From Plazaster borealis (Eukaryota; Echinodermata; Asteroidea; Forcipulatida; Labidiasteridae), in contig CM037471.1 in the NCBI GenBank assembly GCA_021014325.1, positions 23,332,818-23,396,817 of the forward strand: DNA of 64,000 bases, read 5' to 3'. The position numbers and the translations under genes are program-made. Below the pieces are notes generated by a model. That model searched no databases. It was not told the DNA's origin and saw only the letters and a list, made by a program, of their open reading frames with translations. Below are positions 21,882-34,530 of the stretch, one piece after another (positions within the stretch are counted from its first letter, which is position 1; the number at the start of each line of letters is the position of its first letter).

Positions 21882-23229
21882 GCTCCACCAACTTGGGTCG
21901 AAGGTCACATGGTTCAGAGGTCACATGGTTCAAAGGTCAGTGCTTTGGGTTGCCTGCTTCTTTTTCAGTTTTTACACATACAGTATGTTTAATGAATAGG
22001 GTGTATAAAGATATTAAATATATAAATTATATTATATTTTATGGTAATATGGAGGGATTAGAATTAATTGATTTAATTAGTGAGTCTTTTAGACTGAATT
22101 GTTTGTACAGACTCTACTCTATGAGTAGAATTCTTGAGGAAATTTCATGGAATTATACATAAATTGCTGGTCACATATATCCAAATTAAAATGAATGATT
22201 AGACCAATCCGTTTGGTCCCACCTACTCTGGCAATTGTCAGAGCTGTGTATTGAGAGAGTTGCGACATAGAGGGACCATTTTTCTTTGTCCACGTGGTTG
22301 CTGGACGCCATTTTCGGTCAAAATGCAGCACAACCCAATGGGCAGACTAGTCTGGCACCCTGTATTTCCAAATGCAGGTTTTGTTTTACACAAAATGGCT
22401 TCTAATCGCAAGTTGTCGCATCTCTCTCTCACTATACGGCTTTGGCAAATGTCTATGAACAGCGCCCTCTGGGTAACCCTGCACCACTCACAACAGACGC
22501 GTCGCAGCAATCCAGGTGCCCCGATTTGATTGGTCAATGCGTGAAGGAGCTGACCATTACATGTATTTCTTGCTCGTGCAGGACTACCTTATACGCGGCC
22601 AGTTTCAAATACGTACTGTTACTACTTACTGTTGCAAAATTTTCAAAGATGTGTTTTTACTTTGCATGTTTTTCCTGTATGAAATGTTATTTTTTGTACA
22701 CATTAAGACAAATCTCAGCATGTTGTATACAAACTGGTTTTGGGGCAACGGCTGGGGGACTTTTTTCGGTCACCGATACCAACTTAAAAGATGATGAACT
22801 TTTCTCAGGGTTTTGAGGTCACATTTCGCTGCACAACTAGATTGAAGTTTAAAACTGATTGTTACACTGTAACTGAATTGCAATCAATGGGTTTTTTCTC
22901 CATGAAGAGATTTCAATTTTTTTTTTTTCCACAAAATGAAAGCTATGGCTGCCCACTTTTCAAAGCAGAATAAATTTCCATGGGAAACTGATGATCCGTT
23001 GCAGAGATAAGGCTGATCATGTGAAACAGCCTCGCCCCCCAATCTTTGTGTTATGAAATGGTAGCAACATTTACACACATTAGTCTCGGAAGTTTTGCTG
23101 CATTTGGCAATTGAAACAGTATTGGGATTTTGAGCTGTGCAAATTTTCCAATATTCACTTCTTCTTTTTATAAGGTGTCACAGACCTCTTTTTTTTTAAA
23201 AACATTTTGTTGTTCGTTTTTGTTTTTAG

Positions 23230-23563
23230 TTAAACTCTTTCAGTGCCAAGGTCGTACATGTACGATCTATTTTATGTATTCCGAAAGCACCATTATGTAT
23301 GATCTTTTGTGGGTACTCAAAAAGTGTCATCAATCGTACATGTACGACCCATAATATACTTGTTATCACGAGAGGGCATTATCACTCAAGAAATACTATT
23401 GACTTTGGGATGTACCAAAGCAACACAAATCAACAAGATACATTTTGTTTGGTGAGAAATAGAAACTATATCTTTTTTTAATACAGAATTTTGAAAAACT
23501 TAAAAAGCTGGTCATTTTCGGTTAAAAACGCAAACAAAATATAGCGGGCAATGAAAGAGTTAA
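23230..23563. mobile_element. TTAA-flanked MITE, ACTCTTTCA(G/A)TGCC ends
   Basis: Starts TTAAACTCTTTCAGTGCC and ends GGGCAATGAAAGAGTTAA. TTAA at both ends is the target duplication of piggyBac- or Kolobok-type transposases. The word CGTACATGTACGA occurs twice inside. Confidence 0.7.
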
Positions 23564-24544
23564 AGACAGGAGTCTTCACACCCAAAGTGGGTGCTAGACT
23601 GGGTGGGCATTGCACCCGTTTAGGTGCAATACCTTCTAGGTATGTACCGCATGAAATCATGTGAAACCCCATGATACTGACTTATACACATTCCATAGGA
23701 TTAACAAGTACTTCTGTATATCTAGAAACGTCTGAAGACAGAAAAAAACAGCTTACTGCAAACTGCCTTACTAATATAAATGACCATGTGGTGTAAAATG
23801 CAGCAAGTGGTAATGGCCTGACATATCGATCGTAGTTTTCATTGTAGCCTAATTATACTGTAGAGTTGCAGAAATGGGTTTTTTTCTTGTCTGATATTTT
23901 GAGATCTGTTTTGTTTTATATGAAATATAATTTTTACATTTTGTTTTCCTTTACGTTTCTTGATCCACAAGGGAGTTAATTTATGATGATGTCACAATTA
24001 AGTTTTTAAATCGACAGTGTTTTAGTGAGGTAAAATAGCATTGATAATAAACAATGAAATTAAAATGTTAATGTCAAATTTGCAATTATGAAACTTTGTA
24101 ATAAAAGTATCGTTTAAGATGATTATGTGCATACATTATAAACTGTAACTATATATAAATAGTGTTAGTGCTTGCATGGAAATGTGACGGTTAGAAAATT
24201 AGAGAAGGACAAAAAGAAAGGAAAAAACCAAAAACAAAACGTGGTGAAAAAGCTAAATGTTTTATGGCTGACGAATGTGAGACAATTATTTAAATTATCT
24301 GGAAAAAATGAATGCATTAACCCTACCAGTGGCCCAGGCTGATTAAATCGGGCCCCAACAATTTTGAACTATGTATTGGCAGGGCCGAAGAAATTGGCCC
24401 CTTTATAACGCCTTTGTATTGGCTACAACACACCTCATGACTTGGCCGAATTACTGGCCCATGACCTTCCCTATGAGTAGATAGTTCCCGCCTTTTTGTT
24501 TTTTCCACAAATAGTAATTTATTATCACAAATCATAAAATATAT

Positions 24545-24870
24545 TAAAGAGGGGCTCCAAGGTCAAATTTAGTTTTGTGATGCACTCAATTTTCCATGAG
24601 ATAGAGTCCTTATAGAAGAGGGGACAAATTAGAAGTCTCTAACCTCACGTTAAAATGGTTTTATTTTATACTCTTTCAAAGCAAAACTTGAAACATTACA
24701 TCATTGGATGTCAATAATAAATTGGTCGGCACATACCACATAGGAATTCTATTTCTGTTGTTACTCAAAACTTTTGATTGAATATTATGGAAATTCAGAG
24801 ATGAACTGAAAATTCCTGTAACAAAAAATATGTACAGACCCATATATTTGAAATGTGAGGTCATTTGGTT
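24545..24870 (+). repeat. Dispersed repeat, GGTCAAATTTAGTTTTGTGATGC family, copy 1
   Basis: AGTTTTGTGATGCACTCA, ATAGAGTCCTTA, TTGGATGTCAATAATAAAT and TTTTGATTGAATAT occur in the same order at 28193-28450. Class unknown. Confidence 0.65.
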
Positions 24871-25637
24871 GTTTTTTATGTTAACAAGTTTCGCACTGGA
24901 AGGGTATCAAATACAAAGGCACTTTACTTTATTTTATTGTAAAGTTAGAGACCTGTAATTTTGTTTGTCACTTTCATAAGGAATCTTTCTATCTCAAAGC
25001 TGAGATATTTTGATCTTACAGCCCCTTTTTAAGAACCGGTCACATCAAATAATGGATTGTAAATATGACAGTTCATTCTGCTTAAAAGTAAATAAAAGTC
25101 AGGTAATAAATCAATTTTGAAAACTTTCTTGTTAACAACTTTGTACCAGGAGCATTGTCCTGAGATATATTTTCTTCTGTGCAAAAATCATGTTCCCAAA
25201 ACTTTTCATCTTGATTTCTAAAAATGAAAGAAGTATACCACGTACAAACATGCACACAATCATTATCATTATTCATTGTTATTCTTATTTATTCGGCATA
25301 TCAAAAAGAACAATACAAAATACAAAAAGAACTGTACAAAATACTAAAAGAACAATGCAATGCAAACAATGGCATATGCCTGGAATTTAAAAAGTTAACT
25401 AAATAACTGTGATTTGAAAACTATTAACCCACGATGCCACTGCCTACACATCAAAATAAATAAAATATCTGTAAAACTACAAGAATACAAAAGACAATGT
25501 ACTTTAAAATAATACGTACATCAAAAAAATACACTAAATACATAAAAAGTTGATACAATCAAAATCCATGACACAATCTAATATGCTATCTGATTTTTTC
25601 TCAATTCCTTATATCATGATATTTTCACAGGTTGATT

Positions 25638-25844
25638 AGACTTGTGGACAAATCGTTTGTCGCAGTGCATGCTCTCACGTGATTATACTACTCTCGCAAT
25701 ATTGCTAGCTCATGACCCATTTAAATGGGGCCGTAGTCGAGAGAGCAGTTAGTCTTGCATGGCAGCAGTCTCGCCAGAGTAAAGTTGTGAGAGAGCCATT
25801 ACGCTATTACCACGACAAGCATTTAACGACTTGTCCACAAGTCT
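25638..25844. mobile_element. MITE-like element with AGACTTGTGGACAA ends
   Basis: Starts AGACTTGTGGACAAATCG and ends CGACTTGTCCACAAGTCT. The interior has CTCTCACGTGATTATACTACTCTCG and its near mirror. A relative starts at 27136 (AGACTTGTGGACAAGTC) without a clear right end. Confidence 0.7.
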
Positions 25845-26689
25845 ACAAGTTGATTGGATGGTGTCTTTATTGAAGACCCGAGGGCATGAATGCATGAACT
25901 CTTCCCAAAACACATTATTTATGCTTGTATTAAGTAAGCAATGAATCAGTTTGTTTGCTGTGAATGTTTTCTTTTGCTTTTTTTCTTTGGTGAAGGGTGG
26001 GAATGCGGGGGGGGGGAGATCTAATTGTCAGTTTGTGATTCTCATGTGTAAAAACAAGTCATTTTGCTTGCTTTGAATTTTTTCTTCTTTTTTCTTTATA
26101 TCAATTTTGTATATATATTTTTAATTTTTTTTATTTTGGGTGAGATCTTATCAATTGTCCATGTATAATTTACATCTGTAAAATGACCCGCAAATATATT
26201 TTGGGGAAATCAAGTTACAAACGAATCAGTGTTGTGGTTTACTTTGTGCTTATAATGGTCTACTGGTGTTTGGAAAAACCACACAGTTGACAAGTTCACT
26301 GCCATCGCAGTTGTACTTTCACTTTAGGCATGATTTGGGGTTGACTTGTTCTCAATCATTTTGCAAACAAGCGTTCTGCTACCATAAAATCATACCCCAA
26401 ACAGGGGGAAACATTCACAATTCACATTTGAAAGCAATATCAACCATATGTTTAAAGAAATTGTTCAAATATTCATAAATAGGACTCGGGAAAGTATGAT
26501 TTTCATCTGTAAAATCAAGTCTTTTTGCTTGCTTTGATTTTTTAAATATTTTTTTTACATATAATTTTTTTTTTTTTTTTTTTGGGGGGGGGGGGGTGAG
26601 ATCTTATCAATTGTCAGTGAAGTATACAGTGTTTTACACACATCGGTGTCTGGGTAAAACCAAATAAGGAAACACTCTGATACAGATCC

Positions 26690-26875
26690 CATTGGGCCTG
26701 ACCTGGATTCTGTGTCAAAATGACCCAGAAATGGGTCAAACTGACACAGAATCTGAGTTAGAATCACATTTTTTAAAACACTTTTAAAAGTCAACCCGAC
26801 CCAGAAACGGGTCAGACCCCCCCTGGTACCTGGAGTCTGAGTCAATTCTGACCCGGAAATATTTTGAGTGAAAAA
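26690..26875. mobile_element. Degraded MITE, TCAATTCTGACCCGG family
   Basis: Has repeated GACCCAGAAATGGGTCA words and ends CTGAGTCAATTCTGACCCGG. The better preserved copy is at 33981-34195. Confidence 0.5.
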
Positions 26876-27758
26876 TTACTTAGCCCCTGTTCTTGTAGCC
26901 AACCCTCTATCTATGGTGATGTGGCGAGTCTGTGAACCTCAGACTGTAAAATCCTTTATTTTACAGGCATCATCTCCACAAGAGAATGAGTTCCTCAGTG
27001 AAAAACTTTATTGTGACATCAAAGATGCTGTATAAAGACCTAGAGGACATTACTGCCCTCGTCTATACAATCACATCCTTTCAACTGCACATTTTTATTT
27101 ATGGTGTTGTAGGGAGTCTGTACACCTCTAACTTGTAGACTTGTGGACAAGTCATTTAATATTGGTCGCTGTAACGGCTCTCATGCGACTATTCTGCTCT
27201 GACCGCTGGCTCCTGACTACTGCCCAATTGAACTGGGGTCGTAGTCGCAGGAGCAGAAGTCTCGCAGGAGGAGTCTCTAGACAGCAGCAGTCTCGCCTTT
27301 AGCAGCTGTCTCAGGGAAGAACAGTCGCAAGAGAGCTGTTTCGTTTGGACTCAGCGCCTCATCTAGAGGCTAGGCGCTGGAGTGGGATGATGTATACACA
27401 TGTGCATTGGACCATTCCCTCTTCCTGTTTACAAAAGAATCGACTATCAATGCTCCTTTCTTAAAATCCATTACATATAATTATTATCATTCTTTGCCTT
27501 GTACTAAAAAATAAGGCTCGATCGCTGTACATTCTTCTTAAATAGATTGTTTATGTTATCCATGGAGCCTCCATGCTTCATCGTATTGTGTGTGTACATG
27601 TTGTGGTTATGCGCGTTGCGCTGACTGCAGTACAATCCTTCCCATCATGCATCACTACATCCTGAACAAGAAAATTTGTACCATGACCCATTTCAGGATT
27701 TTTCATTTTGTTGGTCCAAATAATGAAATCGCATCTTGGATGTCACTATGAAGTTTCT

Positions 27759-30700
27759 TCAGCGAGGTACAGCACAGATGCTGAATGCGTTTGGAGCATG
27801 ATTGATACCGGGGTGTCCATCCAGGTTTGGGTGTGGCTCGCCGTCTGGAAACTTCAGTGTGAAGTTCTTCAACACGCTCGTGATGTAGAGATAGATTAAA
27901 GAATGGGTCCACTTCTCACCTGGGCACGCCCTTTGACCTTTCAAATAAATGCACAATAATAAACAATGACATTAATTGTACCACACTTGATTTCAGAAAT
28001 ACTAGTTAAAGGGGTTACCTTCCTATGTTCCGACACACCTATGTTCCGACACACCTAGTGTATTTTCCTATTCCTAACCCTAACCCTAACACTAACCCAA
28101 GCATGTTAATTACGAGAGGGTTTTCGGAATATAGGATTGTCGGAACATAGGGGTGTCGGAATATGGAGCAGTCACCAGTTAAAGAGTGGCCCTTAGGTCA
28201 AATTCAGTTTTGTGATGCACTCATTTTCCAACAGATAGGGTCCTTAAAAAAGTGGATAAAATATAACATGTCTCTAACTTCACATTAATATGTTGTAAAC
28301 TGTTGTTTTATCTTATACTTTATCAGAGCGAAATTTGATACATTGGTGTCATTGGATGTCAACAATAAATGGGTCTGTATACATTTCATATATAGGAGCT
28401 TGTTTGTAAAGTCAAAAAGTCAGATTCAACACCGTTTTGATTGAATATCATTTGAACACGTTTGGTAATTGTCAAAGACCAGTGTTCTCACTTGGTGTAT
28501 CCCAACATATGCATAAAATAACAAGCCTGTGAAAATTTGGGCTCAATTGGTCATCGAAGTTGCAAGAAAATGATGAAAGAAAAAACAGCCTTGTTGTACA
28601 AATCTGTGTGCTTTCAGATAGGAATAAAAACTTCTTGCAAGAAGTTTTTGTTATTTTAGTGAGAATTTACCTCTTTCTCAAAAACTACGTCACTTCAGAG
28701 GGAGTCGTTTCCTACAATGTTTTATATACTATCAACAGCTCTCCGTTGCTTGTTACCAAACGTGTACGATACCTTTAAGTCACTTAGTTCACAGTCAATT
28801 AAACCAATGATTTATAATCGTTGTTAGCACACAGAACCTAGAAGATACAATATATTTACCAGTTGAGAATGTCATGATTTTATTAGGCACCGTGAATTTT
28901 CCGTCTGAGTTTAAGAACCGCCCAGGGTTGAATCGGTCCGGTTCCTCCCACAATGCACTGTCAGTGTTTGCCGCGTAAATGTTAGTAATGAGAGTAGTGC
29001 CCCCCGGAATGAAGTAGCCTCCGAGGGTCGTGTCTTCCGTCACACGATGAGGGGCTCCTAGAGCTGTCGTTGGACGGAAACGGTAAACTTCCGTAATTGT
29101 TGCCATAGTTACATGCATTTGGCTCTTGTGCGTCAGAGATGGTGCAGCGCTACCTGTCAAAAGATTTGCAATGTTCTAAAGGTCACATTTCAAAAACACA
29201 AAACACTCTGAATTATAAATAATTGATATCAATGCTTGGCGTGCTTGCTTGACTGAGTGAGAAACCTTAACTCATTGGCAATCTAGACACATCTTCAGCG
29301 CCAATCTTGTAAAACATGTACGTAATGTAAATTGTTTGTAATACCGTACTGACAATGTGTTCTGTGGAATTTCTATACGTCCATGCGAAATCAAAATCGT
29401 GTTAAAGGTATCGTACACGTTTGGCAACGACTCAAAACAAATATTGGAATAAAAACTTACTTGGTAACAAGCAACGGAGAGCTGTTGATAGTATAAAACA
29501 TTGTAGGAAACGACTCCCTCTGAAGTAACGTAGTTTTTGAGAAAGAGGTCATTTCTCACTAAAATAATAACAACTTCTTGCAAGAAGTTTTTATTCCAAT
29601 CTGAAAGCACACAAATTTCTACGACAAGGGTGTTTTTTCTTTCATCATTTTCTTGCAACTTCGATGACCAATTGAGCCCAAATTTTCACAGGCATATGCA
29701 TATGTTGGGATACATCAAGTGAGAACACTCGTCTTTGACAATTTCCAAACGTGTACGATACCTTTAAATTCGCTTTTCTGAGAACCCCGTGGCTTTACAA
29801 CCAGAATTATCAGTAAATAAATAAACAAACAAATCAATCAATAAATCAATCACCGACTCCCACCACGTGGTCAATCTCCTCCTGAATCCTCGTCTGCCAT
29901 TCTGGATAGACCATTATAATCTGAAGAGCCCACTTCAGGCCGATTAAAGACGTCTCAGTCCCCACCATGAAGACATCGAACAAGACAAGGGTGTAGTGCT
30001 CGTCCGGTGCCAAGAAGGCTTCTGCTCTCTCTCTGGACGCCGCATCATTGTTCCCAGCAAGCTGTCTCTTCGATTGTTCTTGGATCTTTATAATGCCATC
30101 CACGTAAGAATCGAACTCCTCCTCCCCCGTAGTTTCCGGATTTTCCTCGGCCCGTCGTCGAGTGTTCTGCAACAAACGCCTCAACGCCTCTTCCAGTTTG
30201 CACCTCTGTGGCACAAGTTTTTTAACCATGAAAGACGGGAGGTACTGAGAAGCCAGGATAAATGCTGGGTTCATTTTCAGCATTTCGGAGGGGGAATCTC
30301 GGAGCTCGATAAGAGACTTGTTCACCGCCCAGTCCGTTCCAAACAGCAATCTAAGTTTCATTAAAATAAAAAAGGGCACATCATAATAAACCAATGACAA
30401 CAACATTAATCAGACAAAAATGTTACATCACCCATTCATCGTTTGCTTTCTTTATTCTTTGGTAATTAAGATTTGGTTTGTTTAGTCATAATTGCTGATC
30501 TTTTTTTCTGTTGGTAGGCCCTAACTTTTAAAAGTTCGATTTGTCAGAATACTTATTTATATGAGGCAATATTTTGTACATCTGCTATTGGGAAAAGTTT
30601 GATCTTTCAAACTGTAAGATTTAGAACTTTGTGTGATGGCGGGAAAATCATTCCGAAATAAGGTTTTTGGTAACCCCGTTTTCATAATATCTCTAACGAG

Positions 30701-33700
30701 CTATGGAGTTCTGAAAAGAGCTGGCTGTTCTGCTGAAGACCCCTAGAGCGAATTATTACACACTGATTCGCTTTCCGAGATTACTTCAACTGTATAATTT
30801 GTTGCTATAATTACGCTGTAAATGCGTCAAATACGAATGGGTTGATTCCTTTGGAGTCGAATGGACGTTGGTCGCTCGCCGTCAGATAGTTGCAGAGATC
30901 GTTCAAACTTGGGCTGAAAAATCTCTCCCCTTTGGTGCGTCCGATGCCGAGAACACGAAGTATGTCCGCCGTAAGAAGTCGCTGGTAGCGGTGGAATGGG
31001 CCACTTCCCAGAGATACCATTCCTGAGTAAGAATTGGTTCAAGTCGTAGACATCGTCGTAAGATTAGTGTAAATATCATGAATAGTCTAATCAGAAAGTT
31101 ATTCTGAAACATTCCTATAATGTGAAAGAGAAACAGTAGGCCCCTATCGCTGTAATATAAAAGTGAAACATTACCATGTGAACGAGAAACACTGAAAGGT
31201 GAAAGAAAAACGCTTCCACGTGAAAAACCCCCACTACAACTGTGAAAGAGAAACAGTACCGCTGTGAAAGTGAAACACTACCATGTGAACGAGAAACACT
31301 GACAAGTGAAAAGAAAAACGCTTCCACGTGAAAAAGAAACGCTACGACTGTGAAAGAGAAACACTACAACTGTGAAAGAGAAACACTAAAACTGTGAAAG
31401 AGAAACACTACAACTCTGAAAGAAAAACAGTACCGCTGTGAAAGTGAAACACTACCACGTGAACGAGAAACACTGACAAGTGAAAAGAAAAACGCTTCCA
31501 CGTGAAAAAGAAACGCTACAACAAACTGTGAAAGAGAAACACTAGCAACTGTGAAAGAGAAACACTACCACGTGAACGAGAAACACTGACAAGTGAAAAG
31601 AAAAACGCTTCCACGTGAAAAAGAAACGCTACAACAAACTGTGAAAGAGAAACACTAGCAACTGTGAAAGAGAAACACTACCACGTGAACGAGAAACACT
31701 GACAAGTGGAAGAGAAACGCAACTTGGCACTAAATGGGCTTCCGTAATCTAATAACACAGCCCACTCCCTTCCATGGAAAAGGGGATGACTACCGTAACT
31801 TGCTGGATGGAACAGGCTGGGACTTTGACGTGTTTTTATAGGGTGTCACTATTTTTTCTTTTCACAGTGAGTACAGAGGATAGAGATGGTACTATAAGAT
31901 GCGGGGCTTGGATCTTTTCGGAGGAAGTCACTACCTTTTGTTTTCCCCGCCCCGTTAAGAATGCCAATGAACGTCGGTCTGTCGTTGAAAAGGGCCGAGT
32001 TCGTCACAAGTGCCTCCCGGATGGTTTGCACGTCATTCAGCACTACTACCTTCAGCATCCCGAACTGCAAGAAACCATTGTCACAGAACCTTAAATATAC
32101 CATATTCACCTGACGTCATTACTCATGATCAAATTGGGTTGTTACATTTTGGGAGTCAGATTCGGTCAGAATTCCGGCTCGTTACTGTGCGCAGTGTGCA
32201 TTGTAGGCAACGCGCGCGGTTGCGCGAGCTGGACTCTAAAATGACAGGTATGGGCAGCATAAACAGACGTAACCTATACTAGGACAAGGTTTAGATGATA
32301 ACCTTTTATAGTCAGTTTGCAACTTAAATAACACATGCATTGCCTGTAATACGAAGAAGAATGAGAGGGGACTATAGTTGTTCTTTGACTTGATGCCTTT
32401 TTGCGGGCTACCATTAGGACTATATTGGGATATTTTCAAAGTCACACGTTGTCACGATGGAGCAAGGCATCATTCTTTGCCTTTGTACTGAAAATAAGGC
32501 TATCTCTGCTTGCAAAACGAACATTAGTGGCACAGCGTGAGAAATCTTACCTTTCTTGTGTACGAGTCCTTTGTATTATCACTTTAAAAAAAAATTAAAA
32601 CTAACTTTCACTGTTAGAGAAACACAGCATGTTAGAAAAAAGGTAGGCTAATAAAATTGAGTCAAAATTATGAAACAAATATTAGTTCCAACACTTCAGA
32701 CAATGATGTATAGATTGAAATAACAATAGGCCCTTAATTCTAAAAATTATATAACTTTTGTTTCCGCCGTCGAGAAAAAATTAACAAAAAATTAACACTA
32801 CAATTGCGATAAGAAAGTGCCGGTGTGGTAAAGCGGTTCGCACGACGCAGGGGGCAATCGTTGCGTGCGTACTTTAACCCTTTTGTCACCAACTCAGTTC
32901 GCTTTCTTTTGATAAAACGGGGGTCTGTTGACTAACACTGAGCGCCTCTATTTTGTCAAAACTGCCTTGCACAAAACAAGCTACATATTTTCTTTATGGT
33001 CAAAGATACCAGTTCCAGGGTTGGTTTATGCATGGTTAGATAGGTAATAAGTTTTCAACCCATGTCAAGCCATGCTCAAAGGTTGATGACCTTGTCAACT
33101 CGTGACTCCAAGAACTCTAAATACATAAAACATTCCGCAATGCCATTGTCATCAAAATAACTAATTTGACTAAAATAATATGTGTACCCAGAAAATATAT
33201 TTGGAGGAAGTGAGGAGGAGGGGTGGAGGTATTAGTCAAATGCAGAATAAAACAGAAAAGTAGGATTTCGGGGTGTGCACCCCCTCATAAACGTTCCTTT
33301 TGATCCCCTTAGTGTCATAGATGGGTAAATACTAATGACCATAAAAACTTATTTGGTGAGAAGCACTGCAGTGATAGTATAAACTATTTTGAGAAAGGAT
33401 TCCCTTCGAAGTGGTTTGGACAATTTTTCACCCCAAAACATTTTAGTCTGAGGTGACGATTCGTGTATGAATAATTTGTTTCTCAGATTTATGAGGGTTG
33501 GTGTTCCGTTCGCGAAGGCTGTGGCCAGAGATGCGGTTGGTTACCCGCTGTCACCTCAATTTTAGTTTTTATCCGACGCTGACATAATGACAAAATTATG
33601 TAGACCCAATGCGCCATTTACGGTGGTTGCGCCATTATTAGCTTATTCTTGGGTCAAAAAATAATCAATATTACCCAACAAAGCAGTAACATTAAACCTT

Positions 33701-34530
33701 AACACTTTATAGAGAACCACACAACGGGTACAAGTTTTACCCGTCGTTTTAAAGTTGCATGGCCCGATTTTCGCTGAGAGAATTTTTTTTAAACGAACTT
33801 CCGTCCGTAATGCCAGCATTCATCACCGAAACAATTATTATTTAACCAAATTTGATGTATTATAAGGCAGGCGTGCCGTGCTGTGCGTGCCACTCATCTT
33901 CTTATGTTTACTAACAAATATTATAGGCCCCAAAGGCCTTAATCTTGTAGAGTTTTTGTGTTTACTTAAAGGATTATCTGCACTCTAAAAACTTTCGGAT
34001 CAGAATTGATCCGGGTCTAGTGTGGCATGACCCATTTCTAGGAAATGTGACGCTGTGACGATGGTCAAAGTGACGCAGAATCCGAGTTAAAACCTCATTT
34101 TTAAAACCATTTTCCGGGTCAGCCTGACCGGAAATGGGTCATGCCCCCTGCGACCAGGAATCCGGGTCAATTCTGACCCGGTAGTGTTTAGAGTGTGACC
34201 TCGATAAACCGTAAGGCCTACCTCGATTGTAACTATTGGTCCATACTGTCGAGCAATGTCACGAAGTCGCAGTATTGGGTTACCACGGAGCTCCAAAAGC
34301 GATCCAATGATTGGTATACCCTTTGGCCCGGGAGGTAGAGTTCCCCTTTGCCGCATCGCCGCCTGGGTACGGCGACGATGATCCATCCAGAGCAGATACA
34401 GTAACCATGCATTCACCAGAACCAGGACCAATGTGTGGGTTGGTGGCACCCACGACCACGACTCTGCTTGGTGGTGACCCTCGTCTTCCGAGTCGGGGAG
34501 AGATGAGGCGCTCTGCCGGCGTGCAGACAT
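27759..34530 (-). CDS. Microsomal cytochrome P450, CYP2 clan (6 exons, 538 aa)
   Basis: Exons on the minus strand: 34530-34222, 32064-31935, 31022-30815, 30350-29854, 29153-28860, 27937-27759; GT/AG junctions, all phases close. An N-terminal hydrophobic anchor (TLVLVLVNAWLLYLLW) is followed by the proline-rich hinge LPPGPKGIPIIG. The I-helix has MVGTETS (Gly346, Thr349), the K-helix has the EXXR motif EVYR (403-406), then PDRFNPGRF, and the heme loop is FSTGQRACPGE with ligand Cys484. Known chemistry: NADPH-P450 reductase-dependent monooxygenation at the ER membrane; the substrate cannot be read from the sequence. The N-terminus before the anchor is about 40 aa longer than in typical CYP2 proteins. 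The C-helix WxxxR motif appears as HRYQR (157-161), losing the usual Trp. A family or subfamily number is not assigned. Confidence 0.95.
28024..28165. repeat. Telomere-like repeats inside an inverted repeat
   Basis: CCTATGTTCCGACACACC occurs twice at the left, and TTGTCGGAACATAGGGGTGTCGG at the right; CCTAACCCTAACCCTAACAC lies between. In P450 intron 5. Confidence 0.7.
28193..28450 (+). repeat. Dispersed repeat, GTTTTGTGATGCACTCA family, copy 2
   Basis: Follows copy 1 (24545-24870) in word order, including TTGGATGTCAACAATAAATG. It directly abuts a MITE of another family at 28454. Confidence 0.6.
28454..28777 (+). mobile_element. MITE, ACACGTTTGG family, copy in P450 intron 5
   Basis: Left end GAACACGTTTGGTAATTGTC and right end ACCAAACGTGTACGATACC are inverted repeats. 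Internal: CTTTCAGATAGGAATAAAAA and CTTCTTGCAAGAAG (palindromic). Confidence 0.8.
29404..29766 (-). mobile_element. MITE, ACACGTTTGG family, reverse copy in P450 intron 4
   Basis: Ends AAAGGTATCGTACACGTTTG and CCAAACGTGTACGATACCTT mirror each other over about 23 bases. Interior matches 28454-28777 in inverse orientation, including CTTCTTGCAAGAAG. Confidence 0.85.
31122..31720. repeat. Minisatellite of GTGAAAGAGAAACACTA units in P450 intron 2
   Basis: Basic unit of about 19-20 bases (GTGAAAGAGAAACACTACAA) with variants such as CCACGTGAACGAGAAACACT, arranged into higher-order blocks of about 100-130 bases that repeat (for example 31494-31600 and 31613-31700). It begins 100 bases upstream of exon 3 in transcript sense. 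Confidence 0.85.
33316..33545. mobile_element. MITE-like element, AGGATTCCCTT / GATGCGGTTGGTA family
   Basis: Shares GAGAAGCACT, GAAAGGATTCCCTT, TTTTTCACCCC, GGTTGGTGTCCC-like and GTGGCCAGAGATGCGGTTGG with the reverse copy at 40680-40965 and a third at about 62150-62550. Confidence 0.6.
33981..34195. mobile_element. MITE, CACTCTAAA ends, beside P450 exon 1
   Basis: Starts CACTCTAAAAACTTTCGGATC and ends GACCCGGTAGTGTTTAGAGTG, inverted repeats with mismatches. Its end lies 26 bases from the exon 1 donor (exon ends 34222). Confidence 0.75.

Larger units (their letters stand above)
21882..27758. other. Region between PLEKHA8 and the P450 gene
   Basis: No exon is supported. The first part is probably the PLEKHA8 3' UTR. 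It holds a TTAA-flanked inverted-repeat element (23230-23563), a dispersed repeat (24545-24870), a palindromic-ended element (25638-25844) with a relative at 27136-27345, a GACCCAGAAATGGGTCA element (about 26690-26875) and long G and T runs. The stretch 26968-27130 follows an AG but shows no recognisable protein. Confidence 0.55.

Noticed and set aside
26968..27130. Possible exon after a TTTTACAG acceptor
   Set aside because: Neither frame matches a recognised family, and no partner exon with the right phase is seen between PLEKHA8 and the P450 gene.
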